A stretch of DNA of 64,000 nucleotides from Gyrodactylus bullatarudis (Eukaryota > Platyhelminthes > Monogenea > Gyrodactylidea > Gyrodactylidae), in contig SSNU01000174.1 in the NCBI GenBank assembly GCA_012064415.1, forward strand, positions 56,018-120,017, read 5' to 3'. Positions 21,876 through 33,920 of the stretch are shown piece by piece; position 1 is the stretch's first letter, and each line of letters opens with the position of its first letter. Position numbers and translations under genes: made by a program. The notes under the pieces were generated by a model. It searched no databases, was not told the origin of the DNA, and saw nothing but the letters and a program-made list of their open reading frames with translations.

Positions 21876-22972
21876 ATGCCTAATGTAGAAGAACCGCAGG
21901 TTAACGAGGAGCTATCTCATGAAAAGTTGACAAAAAAAATATGTAAATTCTAAAATTTTATTTAAGGCAAACTATTCAAAGAATTCAAAGATATTAAAGA
22001 TGAAACTGAACGTTTTGACTTTTTGTGCAAAATGTGCATTTCGATGAAAAATAATCTAAAGATTTATGAAAATAAAAATGCACTTCTCGAAGAAAAAAAT
22101 AACATTGTAAATATTTTTTTAATATATCATAGCTTCTTGGAGAATGCCAACAACTTAAAGCTGAACAAGCTAAACTGATAATTAGAAATGACAAACTAGA
22201 AGACCTGAGCCGTGTGATCCAGAAAAACTCTATCCTTATTAAGCAAGAAAATCTTGAGCGTATAAAAAAAGAGGAAGAAATACGTAAAGAGGTTGCCAAT
22301 AAATTTCAGTTGAACATTACTGATATACAAAAGCACCTTAATGAGTATGAAGAGAAAAATATGACTCTTAGAAAGGAAAATGATGAACTAGCTGAGAAAT
22401 TGAACAAAATTATTATTCAGATTGAGTCAAAAGAAAATCACACTCAAAAGGTTATCGAGACAAAGACTCTAGAATCCAAGTTATCTGAAGCTAAATTGCA
22501 CCAGGCAAAATGCATGATTGAACAGGAAAAATTAAAATCTGCACAGCTCGTTCAAACTAAAGAAAACGAAATTAAAATTCTTATGGATAGTTTAGACAAG
22601 CATAGGAAGGTAGAAGAGAAGATGAGAGAACAAATCGATTTCTACAAGGAAAAGTATGATGCATTTACAAAAAATCTCAAGAACAGCAACGCAATCTTTG
22701 AATCTGCAAAGAAGGACATGGAAAAACTCACGTTAAAGACTAAGAAGGCAGAAGGGGAAACTATCGAATGGATAGGAAAATATCAAATTTGCCAAGAAAA
22801 ATATAATAAATTACTCTTGGAATACAGTAGTCTCAAAGAAGAGTCAACAATTAAAGATAAAAAATTAGATAAGTTGTCTAATTTGTGTAGAACTCTTTCA
22901 TCCAATAAAAGCCAAGTTATTAGTGAACTTGATGCGAAATCTTCTAATGAAAGTGAAGATGCTCAAAACTAG
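21876..22972 (+). CDS. TXLN: taxilin (syntaxin-binding coiled-coil protein) with 24- and 26-nt introns
   Basis: Taxilins bind free syntaxins and are implicated in vesicle traffic (family knowledge). Exons: 21876-21942, 21967-22106, 22133-22972, joining in phase 1 and phase 0; stop TAG. The 348-residue product is almost entirely charged heptad-rich coiled coil. Family blocks: DxxRFDFLCKMC near the start, KLEDLSRVIQKN, IRKEVANKFQLNITDIQ, LRKENDELAEKLN, FYKEKYDAFTKNLKNSN, MEKLTLKTKKAEGET and the terminal LSNLCRTL. The two introns have proper gtaaat donors and AG acceptors and are only 24 and 26 nt. Removing them is required to keep the frame: intron 1 brings an in-frame TAA and intron 2 shifts the frame. 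The start ATG is the first in frame and lies 113 bp from the FKBP start. Alpha/beta/gamma subtype is not resolvable. Confidence 0.88.
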
Positions 22973-23056
22973 GCTTGTGAGTCATTCTGACTGAATTATG
23001 AATCGTATTAGCTTTTAAATTATGCATTATTTTGCCCATATCAAAAGTTTTTATAA

Positions 23057-23062
23057 AATAAA
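23057..23062 (+). terminator. AATAAA polyadenylation signal for taxilin
   Basis: Hexamer 84 nt after the taxilin stop and 9 nt before the stop of the convergent phosphatase gene, so the two transcripts' 3' ends probably overlap. Confidence 0.55.
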
Positions 23063-23070
23063 TTTACCGA

Positions 23071-23686
23071 TCATGAACATTTATTTATCTCTTCCAAATC
23101 CTTATTGTAGTTTTCATTTAGTTTATAATCCCCATATCTTGAGCTGATCATGTTTTTTATTTCTATTTTTCTGTTAGATTCATCAAAATCCTTCAATTGT
23201 TTCTAAAAGAATAACTTGATAAATTTACTATGAATCCATAATTTGGCCTTATAAGATTACGCCTTGCTTTAACAAAAGAGAAAGAAGTTTCAAAATTAAC
23301 ATCGTACATCAGCATAATGTAGGATATTACGACAGTAGCACTTCTAGAAAGTCCTAACTGACTTTAAAATTAAGTATACAGGATTTACCAATGGACAAGG
23401 ACCTTTCCCTCTAACCTACCCATATGAATAAAAGTAGCTAAATCTTCAAATTTAGAAGATAGATCTTGGTTAGCTTCATCGAAAGCAATTACTTGAAAAT
23501 GAACAAATTCAGGATTCTGTTGAAACATGAAAATATTTTTAAAATATGAATTACAACTGTTATATTTCTGTTAATTACTGAGCAAATGTGAGTTATTCCT
23601 GTTTCTCGCATATAAGTTTTACATCTAGTAGCAAAAATATTGCCTAGATATAAGTTTGGGAAAATTTCTGAGATACAATTATTCAT
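23071..23686 (-). CDS. atypical dual-specificity phosphatase (DUSP15/22-like), four exons with tiny introns
   Basis: Small phosphatase expected to act on phospho-Tyr/Ser/Thr. Minus-strand exons: 23686-23555, 23516-23389, 23361-23229, 23202-23071; introns 38, 27 and 26 nt; 174 residues, stop TGA. Features in order: ISEIFPNLYLGN with GITHICSV (N-terminal DUSP motif), the general-acid region VIAFDEANQDL, FIHMGRLEGKVLVH, and the P-loop HCQLGLSRSATVV, which has the catalytic Cys and Arg of CX5R. C-terminal blocks ARRNLIRPNYGF and QLKDF also fit DUSP22. The catalytic Cys codon is split by the 27-nt intron (TG|T). I chose the ATG at 23686 because DUSP22-type proteins start just before this motif; an in-frame ATG at 23734 is possible. 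Head-to-head with ABCC copy 1. Confidence 0.85.
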
Positions 23687-23810
23687 AAAAATAACCGATT
23701 GTATAAACAGTTTAAAACAATTAGGTTTCAACAATCTTGTGAAAGTTTTACTGAAAATCTGTGGTAATTCAACTTTGAATTTACAAAATAGAAATAATTT
23801 CTATTCAAGA
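23687..23810. promoter_or_regulatory. shared bidirectional promoter interval, DUSP / ABCC copy 1
   Basis: 124 bp lie between divergent start codons. No specific motif is called. The spacing implies overlapping promoters or 5' untranslated regions. If the phosphatase starts at 23734 the gap is 76 bp. Confidence 0.4.
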
Positions 23811-26800
23811 ATGAAAGATGAGACAACAGCTCCTTATGATAAGGATAGCTGTTTTATATTTATATTTTTTAACTGGGTCGGTGATATGATTAAATTATGC
23901 CATTCAAAGCCTATTGAACATTCGGACATACCAGAAGTACCTAGAAAATACAAGACAGAATATCTATGTAACGCGTTGGTCAAGCAATGGGAAAATGAAA
24001 TTAAAGAGAAAAACTCACCAAACTTTAGTAGAGCAGTTTTCAACACTTTTAAAAAATCTCTTTTTATCTCTGCTCTTTATTGCACTATAGATATAACCTT
24101 GTTGACTATACGTCCTCTGATCATTAGTTGGATTTTAATAGAATTTAGAAGAATTCAAGAATATGAACATTTACAAAAAGTTATATTATCATGTTTTGTA
24201 TTATTGGTGAATATTATTGTCGGTGTCTACTTCAGAAATTTGTACTTTTGGGAAGCCTTTTCATCAGGTATGCAGTTACGGATAGCTGTATCGTCAATAA
24301 TTTTTAAAAAGGTATTAATAATTTTATTTAAAAAGCGTAGACGTTAACATTGAATCAAAAATCTGTTGCAAAAACTTCGATCGGTCAAATCATCAATCTT
24401 TTCACAGCTGATACAAAAAAACTAGAAATTGCCTTTGCATTTATCAATTATCTATGGATTGGAGGTGCTCAGACAATTTTCATTTTGATAATCCTCTACA
24501 TTTATTCGAGCTTTATTGCATTTCTATCAATTGGAATTATGGTTTTCTTTGTGATTTTACAAACAATAAACGGACATATTTTTGCTCTAATAAAGTAACA
24601 TAAATACAGTGATTTGAATCTAGATTTAATGTTGCCAAAGAGACCGACAAGAGGGTGAAAATTATCTCAAACATTATCAGCGGAATTAAGGCCATTAAAG
24701 TTTACTGTTGGGAAGATTTATTCTCCCATCTTGTCAATCAGAGCAGAAGGTACGTCAATTTTGTTTCAATTATTCCCTTAGGAAAGAAATCAAACAATTC
24801 TATTTGAGCCGATTTTCTCAAAGCTTTCAGTTCTCTCAGCTTGTCTATCAGCCAAAAATAGCCATGTTGCTGCTATTCGTCAGTGTGATATATATTTTCG
24901 AGAAGGATCCACTGGTAGCTCTCTCGTCAGATCAAGTCATCATTGTTTTTGGTTTGGTCAACTCCCTTTTTCTCTCATTGACTCTTTTTACGCCAACAGC
25001 AATTCAATATCTGGTTGAAACTATTGTGACGCTGAAGAGAACTCAAAACTTTCTAACGATCAAAGAACTAGATGGTGAATACGCCCCAAATCTAAAACCG
25101 GACGAAACACCTTGGCTAAATCTCAAAAATGCTAGTGCAAGCTGGTTTACAACTAGTACTTCCCATAATAGTGAAACCCTTTCAAAAATCAACTTGAAAA
25201 TAAATAAACCAGAACTTGTCGCCATAATCGGATCAGTTGGGTCAGGAAAGTCATCATTGGGCCAGCTGATAATGGGAGAACTTCCCTACTCCTCAGGCAC
25301 AGTGGAGAGGTCTGAATCCATATCGTATTTAAGTCAACAGGCCTGGATTTATCCCGGATCCATCCGGGACAATATCCTCTGTGGGGCCGAACTGGATCGT
25401 GAGAGATACCTGGAAGTACTGAAAGTGACAACTCTCGAGACTGACTGCAACAGGATGCCGTCAGGAGATATGACGATGGTCGGTGATAGGGGAGTCAGCT
25501 TGAGCGGTGGCCAAAAGGCGAGAATAGGTCTTGCCAGGGCCATCTATGCCAAAAGCTCGATTGTCCTGCTCGACGATCCTCTGGCTGCGGTAGATGCCAA
25601 AGTGCTGAATCACATTTTTGAGAATTGCATCAGAAAGTTCTTATCAGATCGTATTGTACTGTTGATAACTAACCAATTGCACCTGATGAGCAAAATGGAT
25701 CGAATCGTGCTCATGAAAAATGTAAGTAGTTCTCAAAAATATTTTCTTACGTAAAATTTCTATAAACTGATTTTTTTCATTATTAAGGGTAGAATTCAAA
25801 GACAAGGAACCTTTACAGAAATGACCAGATCAGGTGTTGACTTTAATACACTGACTCTCAAATTTGATGAAGACCGAAGTATTTCAAGGGCATCATCAAT
25901 GAGTCGAAATGAAGACCATCCACATCATAGGAAAATCAGTGTTGCCTCATCGATATTGTCAGACTTTAGGTGTGACTTTGAGGGGATTGAAACATTGGTA
26001 GAAATTCCGGAAATTGAATCAGTGCCAAATTCTAAAAGTCCTAAAGTAAGCTAACATAAACATGAAAAATAATGCAGACGCAGTTTTTTCTGGTCATCTT
26101 CCCAGGATAAGATGCTTATGAAGTGAAATTCTTCTATACAAACTTGTGTTGAAATTCAGCTGATGTTTTTCTGTGGATCGTTGATAGCTGTAACTGAATC
26201 TTTGTTATTGCTTAATTTCTTTTTAATATTCATGAAAGAAGATTATCGTTCAAGAGATCCCACTTTGATTTATAAATCAAATATACAAGAAGAAATTTTT
26301 CGGAATCAGCCTAATTTCGATTTCTTGATTGTAAATTGTTAAAATTTTGTTGATCCATCATGAAGGATCTATAAAAAGTTTGATAAAGTGGAAATCTGTT
26401 TCTATGCCTTATAAATAATAATTTGTAATCCTAAAAATTACTAGCTAAGAGTTCAAAAAAAGGGAAACTTTTAGATGAACTTTTGTTTATTTCAGAGAAA
26501 TTCATTAGCATCTACAAAGCTTGCAAATGAAATAGAAATTCTAGATGCCTCAGAGGAGAAAGAATTCAAGATGGATGAGTTCAATGAACAAAAGGAACTT
26601 GAAGAGTCACGCGGGGAAGGATCCCTCAAGTTCACCATGTACTATGATTATCTAGCAACAGGAGCCGGTCTCTTAGGAATAATAGCCATGGTCGTACTTT
26701 TCCTGTCGACAATTCTCCTTTATGGTGCCTGTGATTTTTGGATAGCCAAATGGACAAACAAGATTGACCTTTTGAACAAAATCAAGAGTTTGAATTCTAC

Positions 26801-29800
26801 AGAAGCCTCGGATGAGTATTTGAGAAAAATTTGGTTTCCAGACGACAGGAATGCTATTTTGATTTACCTCTATATGACGCTTGGACTGATAGTTTTGAGT
26901 ACTATCAGATCTCTGTTCTTTTTAAATGTTAGTCGTAATTTACTGAATTTATCAACTATAAATTGTTTGAAAAGTATTGGAAAGTATTGCCGAGTTTCTT
27001 TGAAAATACTTTCTGATTCTAATAAACTATTCATTAAAAGGATTTAGAAGACGAGTGAATATTTATTCATAGAGCTTATATTTCACTGGTTCTCATCAGA
27101 CTATTAAACCGGCCAGCTATAAATTGATGAATTTTAATTTTAAAAAATAATTATGAAATAATATTTCTTCAAGGTTTTGACAAGAGCAGCAGAAGTTTTA
27201 CATAATAAAATGATGAAAAGTGTTATAAATACAAGGATGTACTTTTTTGAAACAAATAATGCTGGACGTATCCTGAACCGATTCTCAAATGATATTTCTC
27301 AAATTGATGATATGCTTCCGTTCAACTTTCACGATTGCATTCAGGTGAGAAACATCTGATTCAGCATTTTTTTCACCCCCTCCAAACACCTAACTAGAAA
27401 CGAACCAAATACTTTTAAGTTTCCGGTTCATTATCTGGTGAAAATCTCAAGCTAAATTAGTTTTCAAACAGCTTGATAAATTTTTAATATTTTAACCAAA
27501 GTCTGAAAGTAGTTTTGTAAAGTGGATTCTCTACAAGACTTTGCAAAGGACTTATATAACATCACAAATTCATGTGCTTCAAGTTAAATTTTTTTCAACT
27601 TGTCAATCTGAATTTACATAAAAGATCTAATCTCTATGTAAATTTGGTATTTGAGCTGCTCATCGTTTACAGATATTAATAATTATTAATTATTAAAATT
27701 ATAATTTTAATATGCTTTGGTGAAGAGATTGGTGAATTAAATTCGAGTTCACGTCAGCTAACTAGCTAGTGATCTTGAGATTCTATAGAGTCCGGTGAAA
27801 AATGGTCATATTTTTGTCGCAGAATAAGGGGTTCAATAGAATATGAATTTGAGAAAATATCTTGCGAGTATTGTACTCTGATAAATTTAACCTGATTTAT
27901 TTCCAAAATCTCAACTCAATTAATACAAATAATGGATATTTTAAATAAATTTCTATTCATGAATGTAAAAATCACTATGGTAACAATAAAAAATAATCTT
28001 TTAGCTTCTTCTATAGTTCCACAAATATTTCAGCTTTGATAATGTTCTTTTAACATAAACCCGTTCTGAATTGCATTCTATTTTCATTCAAAGATGCATG
28101 AACCCAAAAATCGCTTACATCTCAAACTTTAGTAAAAGGATTTTAGTATATTCAAAATCTACGGGATATGAACCTGATAAAAAAATTAAAAAAAATTCTT
28201 TAAATCATAAATTCTGTCTTTGAATACACGAAAGATCTAGCTACAATTCTTGCCTATTACCCGGTCTATAAGCCTATTTACTCCACCCTTCCAAATTGGA
28301 TTTGAATTTTACAAAATTGCAATGCATTTCTACCAATTAGACGTCCAAATGCTATAGTAAATAGTGTCTGGATATTGCAAAAGCTTATTAATTCAGACAA
28401 TGTTGAAAAAGACTACGGAATCTTATATTCTTTTACTTTAGTGTACTTTGGTAACTTTGGAATTTATATGCTCATCAGCCCTGGCAAGCTACTACCTTCT
28501 CTTCATGTTGATTCCGATAGCTTTTTGCTTTGTTTATTTTAGAAGAAAGTATCTCAACTTAACTAGAGACCTTAAAAGGATTGATGCACTGGGTGAGTTA
28601 CAAAACCAACATTCTCAAATCAATAGATTTCCACATCTGTACTTAAATTGAATGTATCCCACTGATGAGTATGGTCAAAATTTTTAAAGAAACATAAGGA
28701 CGTTCTAGAATCTTGAGTGGGAGTTAAAAATAAGAAGGAAGGAAGTAAATAAAGATTCTTAGGAGAAGGAAACCAAATTTTAGATCAATGTGGTCCTTGA
28801 GATTAATCTCAGAATCGAGTTGAAGTCGAATTTCTATTTCTTGATCAGATTTAGTCTGTGGAAATATCTATTTTTGTAGAAAAATTTTTTTTGTAAAAAT
28901 GCTTATTTAAAAATTCTATAGTATAGGTAATTTTACAGATATTTTTAAACAAATTGAATTTCTGTAGAAAGGAAATAATTTCTAATCTTGTCGAACAGCT
29001 AATTATGTGAAATACGTGTAATAAATAAAAAAAATCTTTTTTTATTTTGATAAAGTATTTTATAAACAAAAATTTCTGTAATTCAAAAATATACAGAAAT
29101 TTCTACAGATACAGATACTTCCACAGACTAATCAGATTTACTTCCTGATAATTTTTGAATATTCGATAAATAGAAATCCTTCAAAAACAAAGGGTCTTTC
29201 AAAATTTTCCTTGGTAATATTTAGTTTTCTTCTTTAAATCAATTAAAATTTTGAGCTCAAAATTCTAGTATATCCAGATTTTTTACTCGAGTCTACACTC
29301 ATAAGGAATATAGGAGAACGAACGAATAATTATTATAATAAGTGATAAAAGTTTTTTTTCGCCGGTAAATTCTCATCTTCATGTCAACTATCTTTAGATT
29401 TATCAATAAGTTCTGTATTCTCATAATTCTTAAAGTGAATAATAATTAGAAGATAAAAATTGACATGGGGTTCCTTCTCTAATCTTTTTTGACTGGCAGA
29501 AGTTTTAATTCTCTGTATTTATTAATAATTTTTTCATGGAAAAGTCCTTTGTTATAATTCATCTAATTTATGCACGACGATAAATTATGATTTAAATAAA
29601 AAGGAAAATGTTGAAAAAAAATATTCATTCTAAAACTAGCTGACTTTTGGTTTTAACCCTTTATGTCCCATTGTTCCACCAGTGGAACACATCTCTTTCT
29701 CGAGCGATAGTTTTAACTGAAAGATACCTAAAACACTTTGTTTACCCCTCATTAGAAAGGAAATTTATAAAGCTACAAAATTATGAATAATTCTTTAGGA

Positions 29801-32484
29801 TAGCACACCATAGTTACTTGAAGAAGGGTGATTTTTTGAAAATGTTGTCAAATATTTTAAAAATATTTAGAACGTTTTTATGAAAACCTATTTGCTTAGG
29901 TCTTAGAAGAAAATAATATAACTTTCTATCGCAAAACAATAGCCGTAGATTTCAAATATGTAATTGCCTGCTCGATATCTCTTATAGTTTAGAAGATAAC
30001 TGATTTTAGAGATAAAAAATGCCAATTTTAACCTCTATTATCTTTGAAATGACAATTCGGCTTTCAAAAAGGAATTCAGATTCGAAATCAGCGTAATTAT
30101 TTTGGTTATTGTTAGATTCTGAACTCATTTTGGTTGCAAATTTTCTCATTTGTGTGATGAAAAAAAATAATTTGGGACATGAAGGGTTAAAATCCAAAAT
30201 TAGAAATACACTTAGTGAGTTTAAAATAAATTTTATTTCAGCTCGAAGTCCACTAATTAGTCATCTTTCGGTAACAGTCAACGGCTTAGCATGTATTAGG
30301 GTTATGAATCTAACAGTCGAAAGAATGAGCGCCCTTTACAAGCATCTTGATTATCACACTCAGCCCGCATTTGTTTCAATGGGTAGTGGACGTTGGTTGG
30401 CCATACGACTTGATTTGCTTGGATTCTTCTTCAATGTTATCATTGTCGTTTGTGGAATCCTACTGGGAAAATATAACAGTAAGTTCAAATGTTGATCGAG
30501 TAAAAGTAACAAAGTATAATGTAATGAGATATTTTTCCCAGATTTAGAGGCAGGTGACTTTGGTCTGGCAATGACTCTCGGGGCCTTCCTCATCGGAGTC
30601 CTACAATGGGCTGTTCGTCAGAGTTGTGAAATTGAGAATCAGGTAATTTTTATCTGAAAAAAACCCACTTTAAAAGTCTTACTGATCATTAACAACGTTA
30701 TGCTAGATGGTCTGTGTTGAAAGAGTAATCGAATATACGAAATTAAAGTCTGAAGAGGACACAAAACACGGATTTGATGATTCAGAGTTGGAATACCAGA
30801 ATATATCATTAGCTGAGAAACCATTATTCGTCAAGGAAAGGTTTGTTTTTTTAGACCGAAAGTATTAAATCTGTACAAAGTATTACATAGATACGCTTTA
30901 TCACAATTTAAAGTTAGAATGATAAAATTAAAGTCTATTTTGAGGATAACTTTCTTCAAATAATTTTAGCGTTCAAGGTCGGGGAATTTGGCCTCTAGAA
31001 AATTGGCCAACTGAAGGACGAATAGAATTTTCCAATGTTTGGATGCGTTACAGTCCAACTTCAAACTATGCGCTATCCGGAGTCAATTTGACTATCAAGA
31101 GTGGGGACAAAGTTGGAATAGTGGGCCGGACTGGAGCTGGCAAATCCACCCTGGTCAGTTGTATATTCAGATTGGTGGAATTGGACCAGGGTTTCGTCAT
31201 AATTGACGGCAAAGACTTGCACACACTGAACCTGAAGGATATCCGATCCAAGATATCAATAATCCCTCAAGATCCGATCGTCTTCTCAGGTACAATCAGA
31301 TCCAACCTGGATTTGTCAGGTGCCTATTCAGACGAAAAGGTCTTACAAGCGCTAGAGGCTGTTGAACTGGGTGACTTGATTTCCTCGCACTCAGAGGGCC
31401 TGAACTATCCGATATCCGAGGAGGGTGCCAATCTCAGCATAGGCCAGCGTCAGTTGCTATCGCTGGCCAGAGCAATCTTGAGAGGAAACAAAATCCTTGT
31501 CGTTGATGAGGCTACAGCAAATGTGGACCCAATGTAAGNNNNNNNNNNNNNNNNNNNNNNNNNNNNNNNNNNNNNNNNNNNNNNNNNNNNNNNNNNNNNN
31601 NNNNNNNNNNNNNNNNNNNNNNNNNNNNNNNNNNNNNNNNNNNNNNNNNNNNNNNNNNNNNNNNNNNNNNNNNNNNNNNNNNNNNNNNNNNNNNNNNNNN
31701 NNNNNNNNNNNNNNNNNNNNNNNNNNNNNNNNNNNNNNNNNNNNNNNNNNNNNNNNNNNNNNNNNNNNNNNNNNNNNNNNNNNNNNNNNNNNNNNNNNNN
31801 NNNNNNNNNNNNNNNNNNNNNNNNNNNNNNNNNNNNNNNNNNNNNNNNNNNNNNNNNNNNNNNNNNNNNNNNNNNNNNNNNNNNNNNNNNNNNNNNNNNN
31901 NNNNNNNNNNNNNNNNNNNNNNNNNNNNNNNNNNNNNNNNNNNNNNNNNNNNNNNNNNNNNNNNNNNNNNNNNNNNNNNNNNNNNNNNNNNNNNNNNNNN
32001 NNNNNNNNNNNNNNNNNNNNNNNNNNNNNNNNNNNNNNNNNNNNNNNNNNNNNNNNNNNNNNNNNNNNNNNNNNNNNNNNNNNNNNNNNNNNNNNNNNNN
32101 NNNNNNNNNNNNNNNNNNNNNNNNNNNNNNNNNNNNNNNNNNNNTTTTAGCACTGATATGATTATCCAGAAGACAATCAGGAGAGAATTCCACGACTGCA
32201 CAGTCATCACCATAGCCCATAGACTAAACACTGTCATGGATTCCGACAAGATGGTAGTTATGGAAGCTGGCAAAGTGGCCGAATACCAACATCCATATGC
32301 CCTTCTTAAGAATGAGAGAGATCTGGAGAAGCTCAGGAAGATGGCTCTAGAGGACGTCACAAATGAAATCACAGGTACCAGTCATCTGGCGAATCTTGTT
32401 CTGCAAACAGGGCCAGAGGAGTCAAAGCGACTCTGCAAAGTGTCAAAGAATGCCTTTTTAAACCTGAAAGATTACACTGAGTGA
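23811..32484 (+). CDS. ABCC4: ABCC4/MRP4-like full ABC transporter, copy 1 (intact reading frame)
   Basis: Export pump of the MRP (ABCC) short type: TMD1-NBD1-TMD2-NBD2, without the extra N-terminal membrane domain. Exons: 23811-24311, 24341-24594, 24624-24749, 24782-25721, 25788-26045, 26496-26927, 27174-27344, 28442-28592, 30242-30478, 30542-30642, 30707-30840, 30970-31533, 32151-32484. They total 4203 nt, 1400 residues, all in frame. NBD1: GSVGSGKSS Walker [15 protein letters not shown] signature, [13 protein letters not shown]alker B. NBD2: [36 protein letters not shown], and AHRLN with its switch His. TMD2 has the family block [20 protein letters not shown] and [11 protein letters not shown]. 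The first three introns are 29, 29 and 32 nt. The last intron contains a 606-base assembly gap. It is the best candidate for a functional member of the array; substrate unknown. Confidence 0.9.
24782..25721 (+). CDS. ABCC4: ABCC copy 1 exon 4: end of TMD1 and NBD1
   Basis: 940-nt exon, the same length in all three copies (40794-41733 and 54255-55194). It carries Walker [12 protein letters not shown], the Q-loop region [13 protein letters not shown], signature [10 protein letters not shown] and Walker [12 protein letters not shown]. As in other ABCC proteins, Asp replaces the catalytic Glu. The switch histidine is Asn (LLITNQLHL) in every copy. From about 25205 to the 3' end the DNA is nearly identical in the three copies and visibly richer in G+C than its surroundings, unlike the diverged first exons. 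Confidence 0.9.
29657..30186. mobile_element. piggyBac-like MITE in ABCC copy 1 intron
   Basis: The 530-bp segment starts CCCTTTATGTCCCA and ends in the inverted TGGGACATGAAGGG (one mismatch), and each end abuts TTAA (29653-29656 and 30187-30190). A TTAA target duplication with CCC...GGG ends is characteristic of piggyBac. There is no transposase. It lies 51 bp before the acceptor of exon 9. Confidence 0.65.
31539..32144. other. assembly gap (606 N)
   Basis: Run of N inside the last intron of ABCC copy 1, between the donor after 31533 and the acceptor before 32151. The intron's size here (617 with the gap) is close to the homologous intron in the fragment at 34454-35027 (574), so the gap length may be an estimate. 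Confidence 0.99.
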
Positions 32485-32924
32485 AAATATTTATCAGTGT
32501 AACAAACACACAACTTGTACTTTTATTTGTTTAATTTATCTAATATTTCTTTAAAAATTTTGCTACTTCAAATAACTAACTAAAATAACTAAAACTTCAA
32601 ATAACAATAACTAAATATAAATGATTTTTACTTTTATTTACTCTGTCATCCGGCAAGGGAATTTCAATATTAAAATTATCAGTCGAGTAATAAGAAGTCA
32701 GATTCCATCAATTTCAAAAAAATTCACCCTACTTGGAACAAAAAAAATGAAAATGCCGGAGGGTTTAACTTTTAAACTTAGGATTGAGTAAGCTACATTC
32801 TGTACAATATTTTTGAATCCCGCCCGGAATTCCTATGTTTTGAATTTTCATCGAAGTCTACTGTACATTATTTTATTATTTTGGATTTGAAAATTGTTAA
32901 ACATCACAGTGATTATAAAAAATT

Positions 32925-33125
32925 GGATTTTGGCACCCAATCGAAATTTGAAAAATGACCATATTTTTCAAAAAAATTATTCAGAATTCTTTTTCTTTGA
33001 ATTTTAAAAGTGGGCAACATAAGTAGGATCCCAAAAAATGTTTAACATATTCGAATTCTTAATGAAAAATACAAGATTTCTGAAAAATTGTAGATTCCCA
33101 ACTTCATATCAACCAACTTTAGGAA
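32925..33125. repeat. single arm of a dispersed foldback family
   Basis: Shares gggcaacat.agtaggat.cc and tagattcccaacttcatatc with the right arms of 16995-17650 and 9864-10149. No matching left arm is nearby. It lies in the intergenic region after copy 1, which otherwise shows no gene. Confidence 0.55.
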
Positions 33126-33407
33126 ATATGGTTTTATTCAAATGTATAATATTAAAAGTAGTTCTCAAAAAAGCCATGGGACAACCGCGTTCATAAAGGC
33201 ACATGTTATTTTTATATTTTCTGAGAGGATCAAGCTGAGATCTAATCGGAAACGCACTTCTATAGTGATAAATTATCACTGATGATGTAAAAGAATTGAG
33301 TAACCTCTTTTTCACTCACGCTGTAGACTGGAATAGTTATAGGGGATGTTTTGTTGTTTAAAATAGCTTATAGTGCCACATAATTCTTCTGAGCTATATC
33401 TATATCA

Positions 33408-33920
33408 GGATAAAGTTCAAGATGAATGGCAGCTGGAGCAGAAGATTATCGGCCAAGTCTCGGCAGTGAACAAAAATGTTGTAGAATATTTTGCAAATTA
33501 GAGCAATTTTGCATTCCCTAAAGGCCTCTTTGGTATTTAAACTCCTAATTTTGCTAAATCAATATTTTATGAATTTTGTGGCAGATAAATAATCTGGGAG
33601 TTAACTTTAAGATTGAAAATGAAATTTCTCCTTGTGTAGAAACTTCGATGAAAAATCTTACGCGAATCTACGTTTTTCACAAGTTTACCCAATCCCCCAA
33701 GGTTACAAGATAAATAAAAAACATGAAAACCAAGAGCTGAAAAAATTTAGTAATTAAATATAAATTAGATTTCTAATTTACATCATGAAATAATTATTTG
33801 GCCCAATTTGCGATATACTCTACAACATTTTTGTTTATTGCCGAGACCTGGACCATAATAAAGTGAAAAAAACTTTTATCTCGTGCTCAAGCTGCTATCC
33901 ATCGTGAATTTATCTCGATA
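33408..33920. repeat. ~510-bp foldback element
   Basis: gtctcggcagtgaacaaaaa with tgttgtaga near 33457 is mirrored by tctacaaca with tttttgtttattgccgagac near 33820-33848. The outer arms (gatgaatggcagctggagca; tgctcaagctgctatccatc) extend the match. Non-coding. Confidence 0.6.

Noticed and set aside
25043..25543. Minus-strand frames opposite NBD1, repeated identically in the other copies
   Set aside because: Their conservation only reflects the identical sense exon; no start context, splice sites or domain.
28655..28690. Third hammerhead-like core (actgatgagtatggtcaaaa)
   Set aside because: GAAA is replaced and no stem I partner for the preceding bases is found; at most a decayed copy.
31450..32372. 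Long open frames running through the run of N on both strands
   Set aside because: They are artefacts of undetermined bases read as residues; only the flanking ABCC exons are real.
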